64,000 bases of DNA from CAIWHR01 sp963724975 (GTDB lineage Bacteria > Pseudomonadota > Gammaproteobacteria > Burkholderiales > Casimicrobiaceae): contig CAVRXB010000005.1 of NCBI GenBank assembly GCA_963724975.1, forward strand, positions 806,001 to 870,000. Direction: 5' to 3'. How positions within the stretch are numbered: position 1 is the stretch's first letter; each line of letters opens with the position of its first letter. The notes under the pieces are model-generated. The model did no database searches. It was not told the DNA's origin and worked only from the letters and a program-made list of their open reading frames with translations. This document shows positions 1 through 8,056 of the stretch, piece by piece. A program made the position numbers and the translations under genes.

Positions 1-474
1 CGACGGGCTCACGTGATCCCAGCTATGGTTGCCGATGCCGAAGCGTCCGCTCGCGACGGCCGCCGCCCACCAGTGGTCGCCGATCCATTGATGGTTCAAC
101 ATTTCGCGCTCGGCGATCTGGCGGCGCGCCCGCGGAGAGGCGATGACGAACGCCGTAGCGTGCGCGTGCACGCCGTGCGCGCGCTCGTGCCGCTCCAGCA
201 CCGTTCGCACCGACGCCTGCGGTCCGTGAAACGGATGGACAAGATCCTCGAAGTCGAAGTCGAGGCCATCATCGAGCGTGATGGCGGCGACGCGTTCGGG
301 GAGACGACTCGAGTCGCCCGAGAGACGTGCGGCGACGATTGCCTCCAGCGGCACGACCGGGATCGACAACGCGCAAAGCAACTCGAGATCCTGCGCGAGC
401 GCAACCAGATTGTTGGTGGCGTAATCGTTGCCGGCGAGATTGCCTGAGTGATACGTGAGCACGTGGGCGCGCAT
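1..474 (-). CDS. Polysaccharide deacetylase family protein (partial, runs off left edge)
   Basis: The reading frame is open from an ATG at 474 down to base 1, so only the first 158 residues are present. It opens with MRAHVLTYHSGN, has an LDDG motif near residue 70 and GNHSWDH near residue 151. These match the metal-binding Asp pair and the HxxxH signature of NodB-type (carbohydrate esterase 4) deacetylases. Such enzymes remove N- or O-acetyl groups from glycans, and this one probably acts on a surface polysaccharide. It starts 5 bases after the stop of the upstream gene on the same strand and is probably cotranscribed with the polysaccharide ABC transporter genes. The family call is fairly safe; the substrate is unknown. 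The C-terminal half lies outside the window. Confidence 0.75.
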   Translation of the reverse strand, partial: MRAHVLTYHSGNLAGNDYATNNLVALAQDLELLCALSIPVVPLEAIVAARLSGDSSRLPERVAAITLDDGLDFDFEDLVHPFHGPQASVRTVLERHERAHGVHAHATAFVIASPRARRQIAEREMLNHQWIGDHWWAAAVASGRFGIGNHSWDHVSPS

Positions 475-479
475 GGTCG

Positions 480-962
480 TCAAAAGGGACCCAACGCCGC
501 CACGCGCTCGATCAGACGCGCCCGCAGAGCCGCCGGCACCACGCGATTCCAGTGCACGAGCATCCGCGGGGGACCTGCCGGCTCGAATCCGACATTGAGA
601 TCGTGTTGCCACTGGCGTGCGTCGCCGCAGTAACCGAAGATCGCAACGCGGTCCGTGAGGCGAGCAAAGGTGTCGCGCAGAATGATCTCCCCGATGCCGC
701 CGGCGCGTTTCCAGGCTGCCGCGTCGGACGGCGACGCGCGCGCATACGCAGCACCGTCCACGCACAGCCCGCCGCACAGCCAGCCGGCCGTCTCCCAGGC
801 CGAGTAGTGAATGTAGCCGGCGACTTGCGAGCTTCCGTCCGCGACCTGCGCGAAAGCGACGAAATGGCGCGGAAAATCCGGGATCGGATGCGCGAACGTG
901 CGATGAAAGAGATCTCCCGCGAGCGCGGTGGCATCGTCCACCTCCTCGATCGTCAGTGACAT
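480..962 (-). CDS. Hypothetical protein in a polysaccharide export cluster
   Basis: A 160-residue protein starting MSLTIEEVDDATALAG. I do not recognise the family with confidence. It has no signal peptide or membrane segment. The central part (SQVAGYIHYSAW, then GGIGEIILRDTF and VAIFGYCGDAR) alternates strand-like and helix-like stretches, a pattern compatible with an acyltransferase of the GNAT kind, but the acetyl-CoA loop is not clear enough to claim it. It lies 8 bases downstream of the export ATPase gene and 5 bases upstream of the deacetylase gene, so it is probably made together with them and may take part in glycan modification. Confidence 0.7.
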   Translation of the reverse strand: MSLTIEEVDDATALAGDLFHRTFAHPIPDFPRHFVAFAQVADGSSQVAGYIHYSAWETAGWLCGGLCVDGAAYARASPSDAAAWKRAGGIGEIILRDTFARLTDRVAIFGYCGDARQWQHDLNVGFEPAGPPRMLVHWNRVVPAALRARLIERVAALGPF

Positions 963-970
963 GGGGACGC

Positions 971-2197
971 CTACTCCGCCGAAGTCGGCGTGACGATGCT
1001 ATCCCTGCGATTTTGGACAACGTCGGCCACTCGCCACCGATGCGCAATCCGCACCAGCCCGAATTCGCGGCTCGCCCCGGTGACGACGAGCGGTTTCTCC
1101 ACGGTGTCGAACATGCGGACACCTTCCGGATCGAGAACGTGCACGCGAATGAAATACTTGCCCGGAAGAAGCGGAAGCGCTGGAAACTCGAGGTCGAACG
1201 CGTAGCGATTGGCACCCGTTGCGCGCGGCGCGACGCCGTCCATGTCGGTCGCGACGCCGTAGACGGGCGTGCCGTCGGCACGGACGATGCCGACGAGAAC
1301 GACCGGTGCGCGGTCGTCCGGCGAATCGATGTCGCCCACCAGAACGAGGGGTTCGCCCTCGGCGGTCGACTCGGCGGGTAGCATCTCGACCGACCGTATC
1401 CGGTAATAGCCCGCGGCGGCCGAGGCGGACCCTCCCTGCGGGGGCCGCTGGATCGCCGCACGTTTCTCCTCGTGATACGCGAGGTACGCCTGGGTAACGT
1501 CGGACGCGGGACCAAGGCGCTCGACGCGGCCGTCCTTGAGCCACAAGGCATGGCGGCACAGCTTCTGCACGTGGTACATGCTGTGCGAGCACATGAGCAG
1601 GGTGCCCCCGCGTTCGAGGTAACGTTCCATCCATGCGACGCATTTCTTCTGGAACGATTCGTCGCCGACCGCAAGCACCTCGTCGGTTATTAGAATGTCA
1701 GGAGACAGCGTCGTGGCGACCGCGAAGCCCAGCCGAACAACCATTCCCGACGAGTAATGCTTGATCGGATCGTCGATATGCGATCCGATATCGGCGAAGG
1801 CGATGATCTCGTCGCGTTTCGCGGCGATCTCTCCAGGGGAGATCCCCAGCAGCGTAGCCGCGAGATCGATGTTGGCACGACCGGTGTACTCGGGGTGAAA
1901 GCCGGAGCCGAGCTCGAGCAGCGCGCCGATGCGGCCGTTGACCGCCAACGTTCCGCGTGTAGGCTTGATCACGCCGGCGATGACCTTCAGCAGTGTCGAC
2001 TTTCCTGCGCCGTTCTCGCCGATCACGCCGAGCGACTCGCCGCGATTCATTTCCAGCATGACGCCGTCGAGCGCGCAGAACACGTGCGCCGCAGGACGTC
2101 CGCGCAGCAAGTCCATGACAAGTCGCACCCGGCCGCCGCGTGCGTCCGCCTTCGCGTAATCCTTGCCAACACTGGAGAGCGACAGAAGCGTGCTCAT
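971..2197 (-). CDS. wzt: ABC transporter ATP-binding protein for surface polysaccharide export (Wzt-like)
   Basis: A 408-residue ATPase powering export of a lipid-linked polysaccharide across the inner membrane with the permease encoded just upstream. Walker A GENGAGKST is at 60-68, the signature motif YSSGMV near 148-153 and Walker B DILITDE at 167-173. The family's characteristic LELGSGFHPE and H-loop (MCSHS) are also present. Residues from about 260 onward form a beta-rich extension resembling the Wzt C-terminal domain, which in known systems recognises the end-modified polysaccharide. A start at 2197 is preferred because it gives the usual short N-terminus, whereas the longer open frame upstream overlaps the permease gene. 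Gene symbol by similarity of architecture; the exported polymer is unknown. Confidence 0.88.
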   Translation of the reverse strand: MSTLLSLSSVGKDYAKADARGGRVRLVMDLLRGRPAAHVFCALDGVMLEMNRGESLGVIGENGAGKSTLLKVIAGVIKPTRGTLAVNGRIGALLELGSGFHPEYTGRANIDLAATLLGISPGEIAAKRDEIIAFADIGSHIDDPIKHYSSGMVVRLGFAVATTLSPDILITDEVLAVGDESFQKKCVAWMERYLERGGTLLMCSHSMYHVQKLCRHALWLKDGRVERLGPASDVTQAYLAYHEEKRAAIQRPPQGGSASAAAGYYRIRSVEMLPAESTAEGEPLVLVGDIDSPDDRAPVVLVGIVRADGTPVYGVATDMDGVAPRATGANRYAFDLEFPALPLLPGKYFIRVHVLDPEGVRMFDTVEKPLVVTGASREFGLVRIAHRWRVADVVQNRRDSIVTPTSAE

Positions 2198-2225
2198 CGG
2201 TGCGCCCCAATTCTTGCCCTGGCGC

Positions 2226-3047
2226 TCACACGAAATCCTCGAAGTGAGGCGACAACCGCCGGAAAATCCGCCGCCCGGCGTAGAACATCGCGGCAGCGAC
2301 GACGAGCGCCAACCCATCGCCCCAATGCAACGCGAGGCGACCGTCGAGCAGCGCATCACGGAGGCGGTCCACCAGCCATCCGAACGGATTCGCCGCAACC
2401 CAGGGCCGAACACCGTCCGGAACCAGCGTGAGTGGATAGAGGATGGGTGTGAGATACATGAGAATCGTCAGCAGCGGAGCGAGAACGTGCTCGACGTCAC
2501 GCACGAATACCTGCAGCGCCGAGAGCGCGAGCGCGATGCCGGTGACCGCCAGCGCCAGGATCGCCCAAATGGGAATCGCGAGGACGAGGCCCTCGAAGCG
2601 CACGGGCTCGCCGAACACGAAGAGCACAATCAACACGACGAGATAGCCGGCGATCTGCAGCGCAAACGTCGCCGCGACCGATGCGTAGATGACGATCTCG
2701 TGCGGAAAAGCGACTTTGCGGATGAGTGCGCCGTAGCCGGGAATTGCAACGGTCGCGCGCATGAGCCCATCCTGTGCCGCGAGCCAGGGCCACAGCGCGA
2801 CCGCGACGAACAGCAGAAAGCTCTTGCCGTCGAACGATCCGGCGCGAAATATCGACGTGAACACAAAGTGATACACGGCGAGCAGCAGCAGAGGCTGCAG
2901 GAACGCCCACAGGAGCGCGCTCGTGCTGCCGAGATAGCGCGTCGTCAGTTCGCGGCGGAAGAAGTTGACGAACAGGGCGCGGTTGCGCGCGCCGGCCGCC
3001 GCATCGCGCCGCGCGGGCACGCGTGGTGTAGTGTCAATTTGCTGCAT
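2226..3047 (-). CDS. wzm: ABC-2 type polysaccharide export permease (Wzm-like)
   Basis: A membrane protein of about 273 residues that forms the channel half of the polysaccharide ABC exporter. It has the ABC-2 pattern: an amphipathic N-terminal stretch (FFRRELTTRYLG), then about six hydrophobic segments (LLWAFLQPLLLLAVYHFVF, SFLLFVAVALWPWL and others) and the motif LTPILYPLTLVP shared by the family. It ends 28 bases before the ATPase gene on the same strand. An alternative ATG at 3074 would add nine residues; the start at 3047 (MQQIDTTPR) is chosen because the extra residues are not typical, but the ribosome site is weak for both. Confidence 0.87.
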   Translation of the reverse strand: MQQIDTTPRVPARRDAAAGARNRALFVNFFRRELTTRYLGSTSALLWAFLQPLLLLAVYHFVFTSIFRAGSFDGKSFLLFVAVALWPWLAAQDGLMRATVAIPGYGALIRKVAFPHEIVIYASVAATFALQIAGYLVVLIVLFVFGEPVRFEGLVLAIPIWAILALAVTGIALALSALQVFVRDVEHVLAPLLTILMYLTPILYPLTLVPDGVRPWVAANPFGWLVDRLRDALLDGRLALHWGDGLALVVAAAMFYAGRRIFRRLSPHFEDFV

Positions 3048-3110
3048 CGACCAAGCATACCAACCCCGGGCCATTCCCGCATCCGGCGAAAGGCGCTGCG
3101 CGGTGCCGTG

Positions 3111-4118
3111 TCAGGGCTTCCTGGGTTCGGTCGCTTTTCGAAGCATCTCGGGATCGGCGCGGATTACCATCGCTTCGATTGCAGCGTCGTTCACGGTGGG
3201 CTTCGGGTCGGTGCGCAACTCTTCGATTCGCGCCTTGCGGCGTTCCTCGATGTACGCACGGCGCACTTCCTGGATGATGTCGCTCTTCGCCTCGTCGAAC
3301 GGCTTCGTGCCGCCGGGCTGCCGCCCATCGAGCCGGATAATGTGCCAGCCGAAACGCGACTCCACGGGTTCGCTGATATCGCCGACCTTCTTGAGGGCGA
3401 ACGCCGCACGAGAGAACGCAGGATCCATTTGCGACGCGGCGAAGGATTCGAGACGGCCGTTGTTGCGTTTCGCAGACGGGTCTTCGGAAATCTCCTTCGC
3501 GAGGGCGTTCATGTCGGCGCCCGCCACGATGCGAGCGCGAGCCTCCGCCGCAAGCTTCTTCGCCTCGGCGTTGGAGTGCTTCGGAATCTCGAACAGGATA
3601 TGCGTCGCGCTCACGCGCTCGGGGAGTTGATACTTGGCGGGGTTTGCGAGATAGCGTTCGCGCGCAAATTGCTCCATGCCGGGCTTTGCGTCGAACTCGC
3701 GCGCGGCCCCGGCGTCGATGCGCTCGACAAGGGCCGCGACGAGCAGGCGGTCCATCTCCGAGGCGGCGCGGCGCTGAAAATCGGCGTCGCCGTCGATGCC
3801 TTGGGCGCGCGCGGTCGCCGCGAGCACGCGCGTGGTCCAGAGATTGTTGACGAGCGACGACACGCGATTGGGATCCGTCGAAAATCCCTGCCGGAGGTCC
3901 GGGGTAAGGCGCAGGAGCTCCGAGTCGTAGTCGTATTTGGTGAGCTTCGCGCGCGGGCTTTCGATCAGCACCGTGGCATCGCTCAGTGTCGGCGAAGTGG
4001 AAGGAGCGGCGGGCGACGACGCAGGCGGCGACGCGGACTGCGCCGGGGTCGAAGCGGACTGCGCGCCCGCAACCGTGGCGGCAAGCGAAAGGACGACGGC
4101 AAACAAGAGGGGTCTCAT
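3111..4118 (-). CDS. Periplasmic peptidyl-prolyl cis-trans isomerase, parvulin type
   Basis: A 335-residue exported folding catalyst. Residues 1-20 are a signal peptide (MRPLLFAVVLSLAATVAGAQ), followed by a Ser/Pro/Ala linker and a helical SurA-like N-terminal region. A parvulin domain (RVSATHILFEIP to GWHIIRLDGRQPG) covers about 168-270 and contains the conserved FGWHIIRL end. A charged helical tail follows. It would isomerise X-Pro bonds and act as chaperone for outer-membrane or secreted proteins. Just upstream (5' side) are two exported-protein genes, separated by a strong terminator at 4142-4173, so it probably has its own transcription. The start at 4118 is chosen because it begins exactly at the signal peptide. 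Confidence 0.88.
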   Translation of the reverse strand: MRPLLFAVVLSLAATVAGAQSASTPAQSASPPASSPAAPSTSPTLSDATVLIESPRAKLTKYDYDSELLRLTPDLRQGFSTDPNRVSSLVNNLWTTRVLAATARAQGIDGDADFQRRAASEMDRLLVAALVERIDAGAAREFDAKPGMEQFARERYLANPAKYQLPERVSATHILFEIPKHSNAEAKKLAAEARARIVAGADMNALAKEISEDPSAKRNNGRLESFAASQMDPAFSRAAFALKKVGDISEPVESRFGWHIIRLDGRQPGGTKPFDEAKSDIIQEVRRAYIEERRKARIEELRTDPKPTVNDAAIEAMVIRADPEMLRKATEPRKP

Positions 4119-4141
4119 ATTCTCGAAAAAAACGCCCTGTT

Positions 4142-4173
4142 CAAAAAAGCAGCGGGCCCCGTTGCGGGGCCCG
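4142..4173 (-). terminator. Rho-independent terminator after the Ig-like exported protein gene
   Basis: A 9-bp perfect stem (CGGGCCCCG at 4153-4161 paired with 4165-4173, loop of three) is followed on the minus strand by GC and then six T residues (A-run 4143-4148 on the plus strand). It lies 40 bases past the stop of the gene at 4214-5365 and just upstream of the isomerase start. Confidence 0.88.
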
Positions 4174-4213
4174 TTGCCGGATGCGCGACCCAAAGGCCGC
4201 CAGAGTCAGGTGA

Positions 4214-5365
4214 TCAGTTCGGCGGATACCACTTGATGCCGACATCGCAGGTACCGCTCGTGCAGGAGCTTCCACCGAAGGGCTTCTGATTAACCACGAT
4301 CAGGTACCACGTCTCGCCGGCCTTCATGTTGACGGCGTTCGGATCCGCTCCGCCGATTGTGTAGTTGAACACGGGCGACGAGGTGGCCTGGTAGTACGGG
4401 TATGTCCCACTCGCGTCGCATGGCGACCTCGCAAGCCACGCCTTGCGGCTGGTCGACGCCGAGCCCCATTCGTAGACCGTCATCGTGTTGGTCTTCGTCG
4501 ACAATCCGGCCGGGGGAATTAGCGTCGCGATCAAGACATTCCCGCCGCCGAAGCCGCTCGATTGCGTCGCCGTCGAGAACGGCAGGGTTGCAATGCCGTT
4601 CTGCGCGTTGAAGTTGAGGACGCCATAGGTGATGCCGCCGATGTTGCACGAGGCCGGCAGCGCGCCGCCGCCGCCGCCAACCGAGACGGTCGCAGTTGCC
4701 GTGTTGCCGTTGCCGCCGCTGTTGCTCGGAATAACGCTAAACGTGGTCGTCGAGGCAACGCTGACGACCTGGCTATTGGAGGCTGTCGGCGTGACCACGC
4801 CCGCGCCGCTCCACGTGTACCCAGTCGGCGCACCGCCGCCTGAGCAGGACGCCGTCAGCGTGGCATTGCCCGCAGCAGCGAGCGAGCTCGGGCTCGCTGC
4901 CAGCGTGCAGCCTGTGGGTGCCGCAGGCGGAGTCGACGACCAGGTGACGGCTGCCGTCGCCTGGCCAGTAAGAGCGGCCGTGTCGGTGCCGGTCACCCGG
5001 TACAAACAGGGACCCTGGGCGGTCGCGCTCGTCACTGTGGCCGATGCCCCCCCTCCGACAGGAAGCGGACAGGTACCGCCGCTCACACTGGTCCACGCCG
5101 AAAACGTGATTCCCCCCGTACCGCCCGTGCAGCTGGCCGTCATCGTCGCCGTTCCCCCGGGCGCCGGCGTGCTCGGGACTGCGCTTAGCGTGCAAGCAAG
5201 CGATTGGCAGACCAGCGTGAAGTTGGGGGCGCTGCCGGTGATCGAGAAGCTCGCGCAATTGTTATCGTTAAACGTGAGCGTTACGGCCGATGCCGGCGTC
5301 GCAGCGAAGAAGACCGTGGCCGTCGCTAGGCTCGCAAAGAGCGTGCGAAAGAATGACTTTGTCAT
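4214..5365 (-). CDS. Exported protein with two Ig-like repeats, function unknown
   Basis: A 383-residue protein with a clear signal peptide (FFRTLFASLATATVFFAA, cleavage after ASA near residue 27). Two homologous stretches, ACTLSAVPSTPAPGGTATM near 57 and GCTLAASPSSLAAAGNATL near 153, each continue into TASC-G-G and resemble bacterial Ig-like beta-sandwich repeats rich in Thr, Ser, Gly and Ala with paired cysteines. A glycine run (GGGGG) separates them from a distinct C-terminal domain of about 145 residues with several cysteines, ending in GTCDVGIKWYPPN. No catalytic motif is visible. It is likely a secreted or surface adhesin-like protein and a possible substrate of the nearby type II secretion system, but that is inference. 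It is a single transcription unit with its own terminator. Confidence 0.7.
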   Translation of the reverse strand: MTKSFFRTLFASLATATVFFAATPASAVTLTFNDNNCASFSITGSAPNFTLVCQSLACTLSAVPSTPAPGGTATMTASCTGGTGGITFSAWTSVSGGTCPLPVGGGASATVTSATAQGPCLYRVTGTDTAALTGQATAAVTWSSTPPAAPTGCTLAASPSSLAAAGNATLTASCSGGGAPTGYTWSGAGVVTPTASNSQVVSVASTTTFSVIPSNSGGNGNTATATVSVGGGGGALPASCNIGGITYGVLNFNAQNGIATLPFSTATQSSGFGGGNVLIATLIPPAGLSTKTNTMTVYEWGSASTSRKAWLARSPCDASGTYPYYQATSSPVFNYTIGGADPNAVNMKAGETWYLIVVNQKPFGGSSCTSGTCDVGIKWYPPN

Positions 5366-5658
5366 GAGGTGCTCCCAATTGGGTGGATCGGGGGGAGCAG
5401 TCCACCCAGCCCGGTTTGCAAAACAATATCAGCTTATATTCTAGCTGAATCAGTCCGTTTCGGCAATGACTTTATGCAGCGTCTCACCCGCGGAAATGCC
5501 TGGCGGTACCCGACGCCGGACCAGCGGCAGCGAGGCGGCAACCGATCGTGCGACGCCGCCAACAGATGTCGTCGAGGAAATTGCCGCCACCTCTGCGCAG
5601 AGTTCTGTGCGCCAGCGGCGTATGTCGTTCATGCGGGCCGACGGCGCGCACGCCAAAG

Positions 5659-5688
5659 AAAAAAGGGCGGGAATCGCTTCCCGCCCTT
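5659..5688 (-). terminator. Rho-independent terminator after the 490-residue exported protein gene
   Basis: An 11-bp perfect stem (5663-5673 with 5678-5688, loop TCGC) followed on the minus strand by a T-run (A residues 5659-5664 on the plus strand). It lies 26 bases past the stop at 5715. The remaining 293 bases up to the next gene (5366-5658) hold no convincing gene and presumably carry the promoter of the Ig-like protein gene. Confidence 0.88.
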
Positions 5689-5714
5689 CTCGTTGCTTTT
5701 GTTGCGTAGCACGC

Positions 5715-7187
5715 CTACGGAACGATGCTCCGCGTGGCGCGATGCACGAACGCCGCGGCGTAGTTGGCCTGAACCAAGGTGCCGGCGTTGAGCAGTGCGC
5801 CGTTCGTGAACGACTGTGCCTGGAAGCCGATGATCGGCAAGCCGACGAACGTTCCCGGTGCAGTCGTCGCCGCGCCAGTAAGCGGGATCGTCGTGATCGC
5901 GGACGCCGGCAGGTAGTGCGCAAACGCGCCCTGGAACTTCCCAGCCGCCGGAATCCCGATCGACAGATCCGCCCAGCCGTTCGGGAAGGTCGTCGTCGGC
6001 GTCAGCGTGTTGACCGAGCCGAGGAGACTCGGGTTGTTGAACGTCATGACGTTCGCTTCATAGCACAGGCCAGCGACCTTTCCGGGCGGCGGCGGCGGCG
6101 AGAAGCCCTGCGGCGTCGTCTTGGTGAACTCTTCGCGATCCCAAAGCGTGAGACCGACGTCATCGCACGAGTTCGAGGTGAAGTTCCGCTGGAACAGGTA
6201 ATTCACGGAGCCGTCGGCGTTGAAGTAATAACGCTTGGTCGGCATCGTCAGAACCCAATCCGTGCGCGACCCGGTGTCCGCGTCGAGGACGAATTCGTTG
6301 TAGACGTGGTTGACCATGAACAGCGCCGAAACAGCGTCGACGTTCTGCGCAAAGCCCGTGGCCGACACAACGCCGGCGTTGCCGTTGAACACGACCGCGG
6401 TCGGCGGGTTGACGTCGCGCAGGTCCGGCTTGATATCGCCCGGCAGGTCGTACTTGCCCGTGGTGCGGAAGTTGTCCAGCGCGACAGCGTTTTGGCTGAT
6501 GTCGACACCCGCGAGCACGTTGATCAGCGAGATGCCGCCAAACAGGCCGCCCGTCGGGTCGACCGTGTTCGCCGCGGCCGCCGTGTCATCGGTCGCGGCG
6601 CACGTCGGCGTGCTGTCGTTCTGTCCAGTTCCACCCTTGTGGGTGACGCCGACCGCGGTTAAACCGGTGACCACACCCATCTCGATGATCTCGACGTAGC
6701 CTTCCCTCGTGCGGTCGATATCGTCGCCACCGCCGTCACCCGCGTAAGCGAAGTTGACGAAAGGCGTCGGTGAGTTCGCGTCGCTGGAGACCAGCGGCAC
6801 CGTGCAGGAATGGTCCAGCGTAAACACGCCGGCGCCGCCGAGGGCGGGATCTGTCCCGCTGATGATGGGCCCGGGGATGACGGCCGCTGTCCAGACGTCC
6901 TTCGCCGACAGGAACAAGTTGAAGTCCAGCACTTCGCGGCTGTTCTTGCCTTCGATGAAGCGGACCTTGACGGCCTTGGCCGAGGCAGTCGAGTTCACCA
7001 CCGAAAGCAGCGAGTTATACGAGGCGTTCGCCGCGGAAGCGAGGCCTTGCGTCGTGTAGTACGGATAGATCAGGACCTGACCCAGGCCGTCGGCATTCAC
7101 GTTCACCGCTTGTACGGCGCCCGCGAAGCCCAGCGTGCCGATACTCGCGACGGCAGCATAAAGGGACTTCTTCTTGAACGTGTTCAT
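5715..7187 (-). CDS. Exported surface-type protein of unknown function
   Basis: A 490-residue protein with a signal peptide (LYAAVASIGTLGFAGAVQA) followed by mature sequence VNVNADGLGQVLIYPYYTT. This opening is characteristic of a family of exported proteins in beta- and gammaproteobacteria usually left as hypothetical. The rest is rich in Ala, Gly, Asn and Thr with few charged residues, as in extracellular or outer-membrane-attached proteins, and a Pro run (SPPPPPGK) splits two halves. There is no catalytic motif. It stands alone, with a strong terminator and a palindrome 28 bases before its start, which suggests a regulated and possibly abundant product. A role in envelope or surface structure is inference only. 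Confidence 0.72.
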   Translation of the reverse strand: MNTFKKKSLYAAVASIGTLGFAGAVQAVNVNADGLGQVLIYPYYTTQGLASAANASYNSLLSVVNSTASAKAVKVRFIEGKNSREVLDFNLFLSAKDVWTAAVIPGPIISGTDPALGGAGVFTLDHSCTVPLVSSDANSPTPFVNFAYAGDGGGDDIDRTREGYVEIIEMGVVTGLTAVGVTHKGGTGQNDSTPTCAATDDTAAAANTVDPTGGLFGGISLINVLAGVDISQNAVALDNFRTTGKYDLPGDIKPDLRDVNPPTAVVFNGNAGVVSATGFAQNVDAVSALFMVNHVYNEFVLDADTGSRTDWVLTMPTKRYYFNADGSVNYLFQRNFTSNSCDDVGLTLWDREEFTKTTPQGFSPPPPPGKVAGLCYEANVMTFNNPSLLGSVNTLTPTTTFPNGWADLSIGIPAAGKFQGAFAHYLPASAITTIPLTGAATTAPGTFVGLPIIGFQAQSFTNGALLNAGTLVQANYAAAFVHRATRSIVP

Positions 7188-7214
7188 GGTTGTTTGCGAC
7201 TCCTCTGTTTGCGA

Positions 7215-7230
7215 TTAAGTGATCACTTAA
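7215..7230. promoter_or_regulatory. Perfect 16-bp palindrome upstream of the exported protein gene
   Basis: TTAAGTGATCACTTAA is a perfect inverted repeat with no spacer, placed 28 bases upstream of the start codon at 7187. Its size and position fit an operator for a dimeric repressor or activator. Two copies of TGTTTGCGA lie between it and the gene. I cannot assign a regulator. Confidence 0.45.
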
Positions 7231-7338
7231 GACAACGTGCGAATGCTATTACACCTTTTCACTCTTGTACATACGTATCTGCGATTTCGATTGCTCCCAA
7301 CAAGCCCTGTGCACAAATTGCAACGTTTGTCGGGCCGG

Positions 7339-7800
7339 CTAGCCCGGCCAGACGTACCAAGCTTGACCGCCGTCTATGATCCATGCTTCCTCGGCCGGCG
7401 TCGTGACACCCTTCATCATCTTGTGATCGTAGGTCAACCACATTTTGACCTTGCACGCCGCCGCCTCGCAGCTCACCGTGTCAATCTTGATGCCCGTGAA
7501 TTGGACGACCCCTTTCATCCGCGCCTCGAACGTTCCGAGCTTCACTATTTCCCGCGACGCGGGGCTCAAATACGCATAGGCTGCCGGGTAATCTCCTTTG
7601 ATGATCGCCTGCCAGCGCGCCTCGGCGCGCTCACGCACCACCGCCTGCTTTGACTCGACCGGCGTGTCCTTCGTCAGATTGCCGCCAGTCGCCGCGCATC
7701 CCGCTACGAACATGACCACCGCGGTGACAAACGCAGCGACATATGTTCGTTCGATTCCGCGCGCACACGCGCGCCGCCATCCGAAACGTCGATCAACCAT
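7339..7800 (-). CDS. Small lipoprotein of unknown function
   Basis: A 153-residue protein with a long basic start (MVDRRFGWRRACARGIER), a hydrophobic segment and the lipobox VAGC near residue 35, so it is probably lipid-anchored. The mature part has RWQAIIKGDYPAAYAYLSPASRE, a pattern seen in NTF2-like or DUF4864-like small domains, and a Cys pair (SCEAAAC) that could form a disulfide. It lies between gspD and the 490-residue exported protein gene on the same strand, with non-coding stretches of 256 and 151 bases on either side, so it is probably not part of the gsp operon. Its function is unknown. Confidence 0.7.
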   Translation of the reverse strand: MVDRRFGWRRACARGIERTYVAAFVTAVVMFVAGCAATGGNLTKDTPVESKQAVVRERAEARWQAIIKGDYPAAYAYLSPASREIVKLGTFEARMKGVVQFTGIKIDTVSCEAAACKVKMWLTYDHKMMKGVTTPAEEAWIIDGGQAWYVWPG

Positions 7801-8056
7801 CTGGATTGCCCCTGAAAATCGCAGGTAAAACGCCGCAGTGCATGCTGCTCGAGGACCGTCTCAACCTATCCCTCCGCCCTGCGGCGACGCAATCCTCGAA
7901 TGAAGCCTAAACAATGACCCCGTCATCGTCAACGAGGTTTTCCCCCATATCGATTGCCTCAAATTTCCGTTGCGCTGCTGCAACACGAAATTGTCGGGTT
8001 TTGGAGACGTTTTCTTGTCGTTATCCGGCGACGGTGGTCTGTTTATCCTTGTTTTT

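Noticed and set aside
2163..4289. A 708-codon open frame on the plus strand
   Set aside because: It runs antisense through the permease and isomerase genes and its translation is Arg/His-rich with no domain. High GC content keeps antisense frames open.
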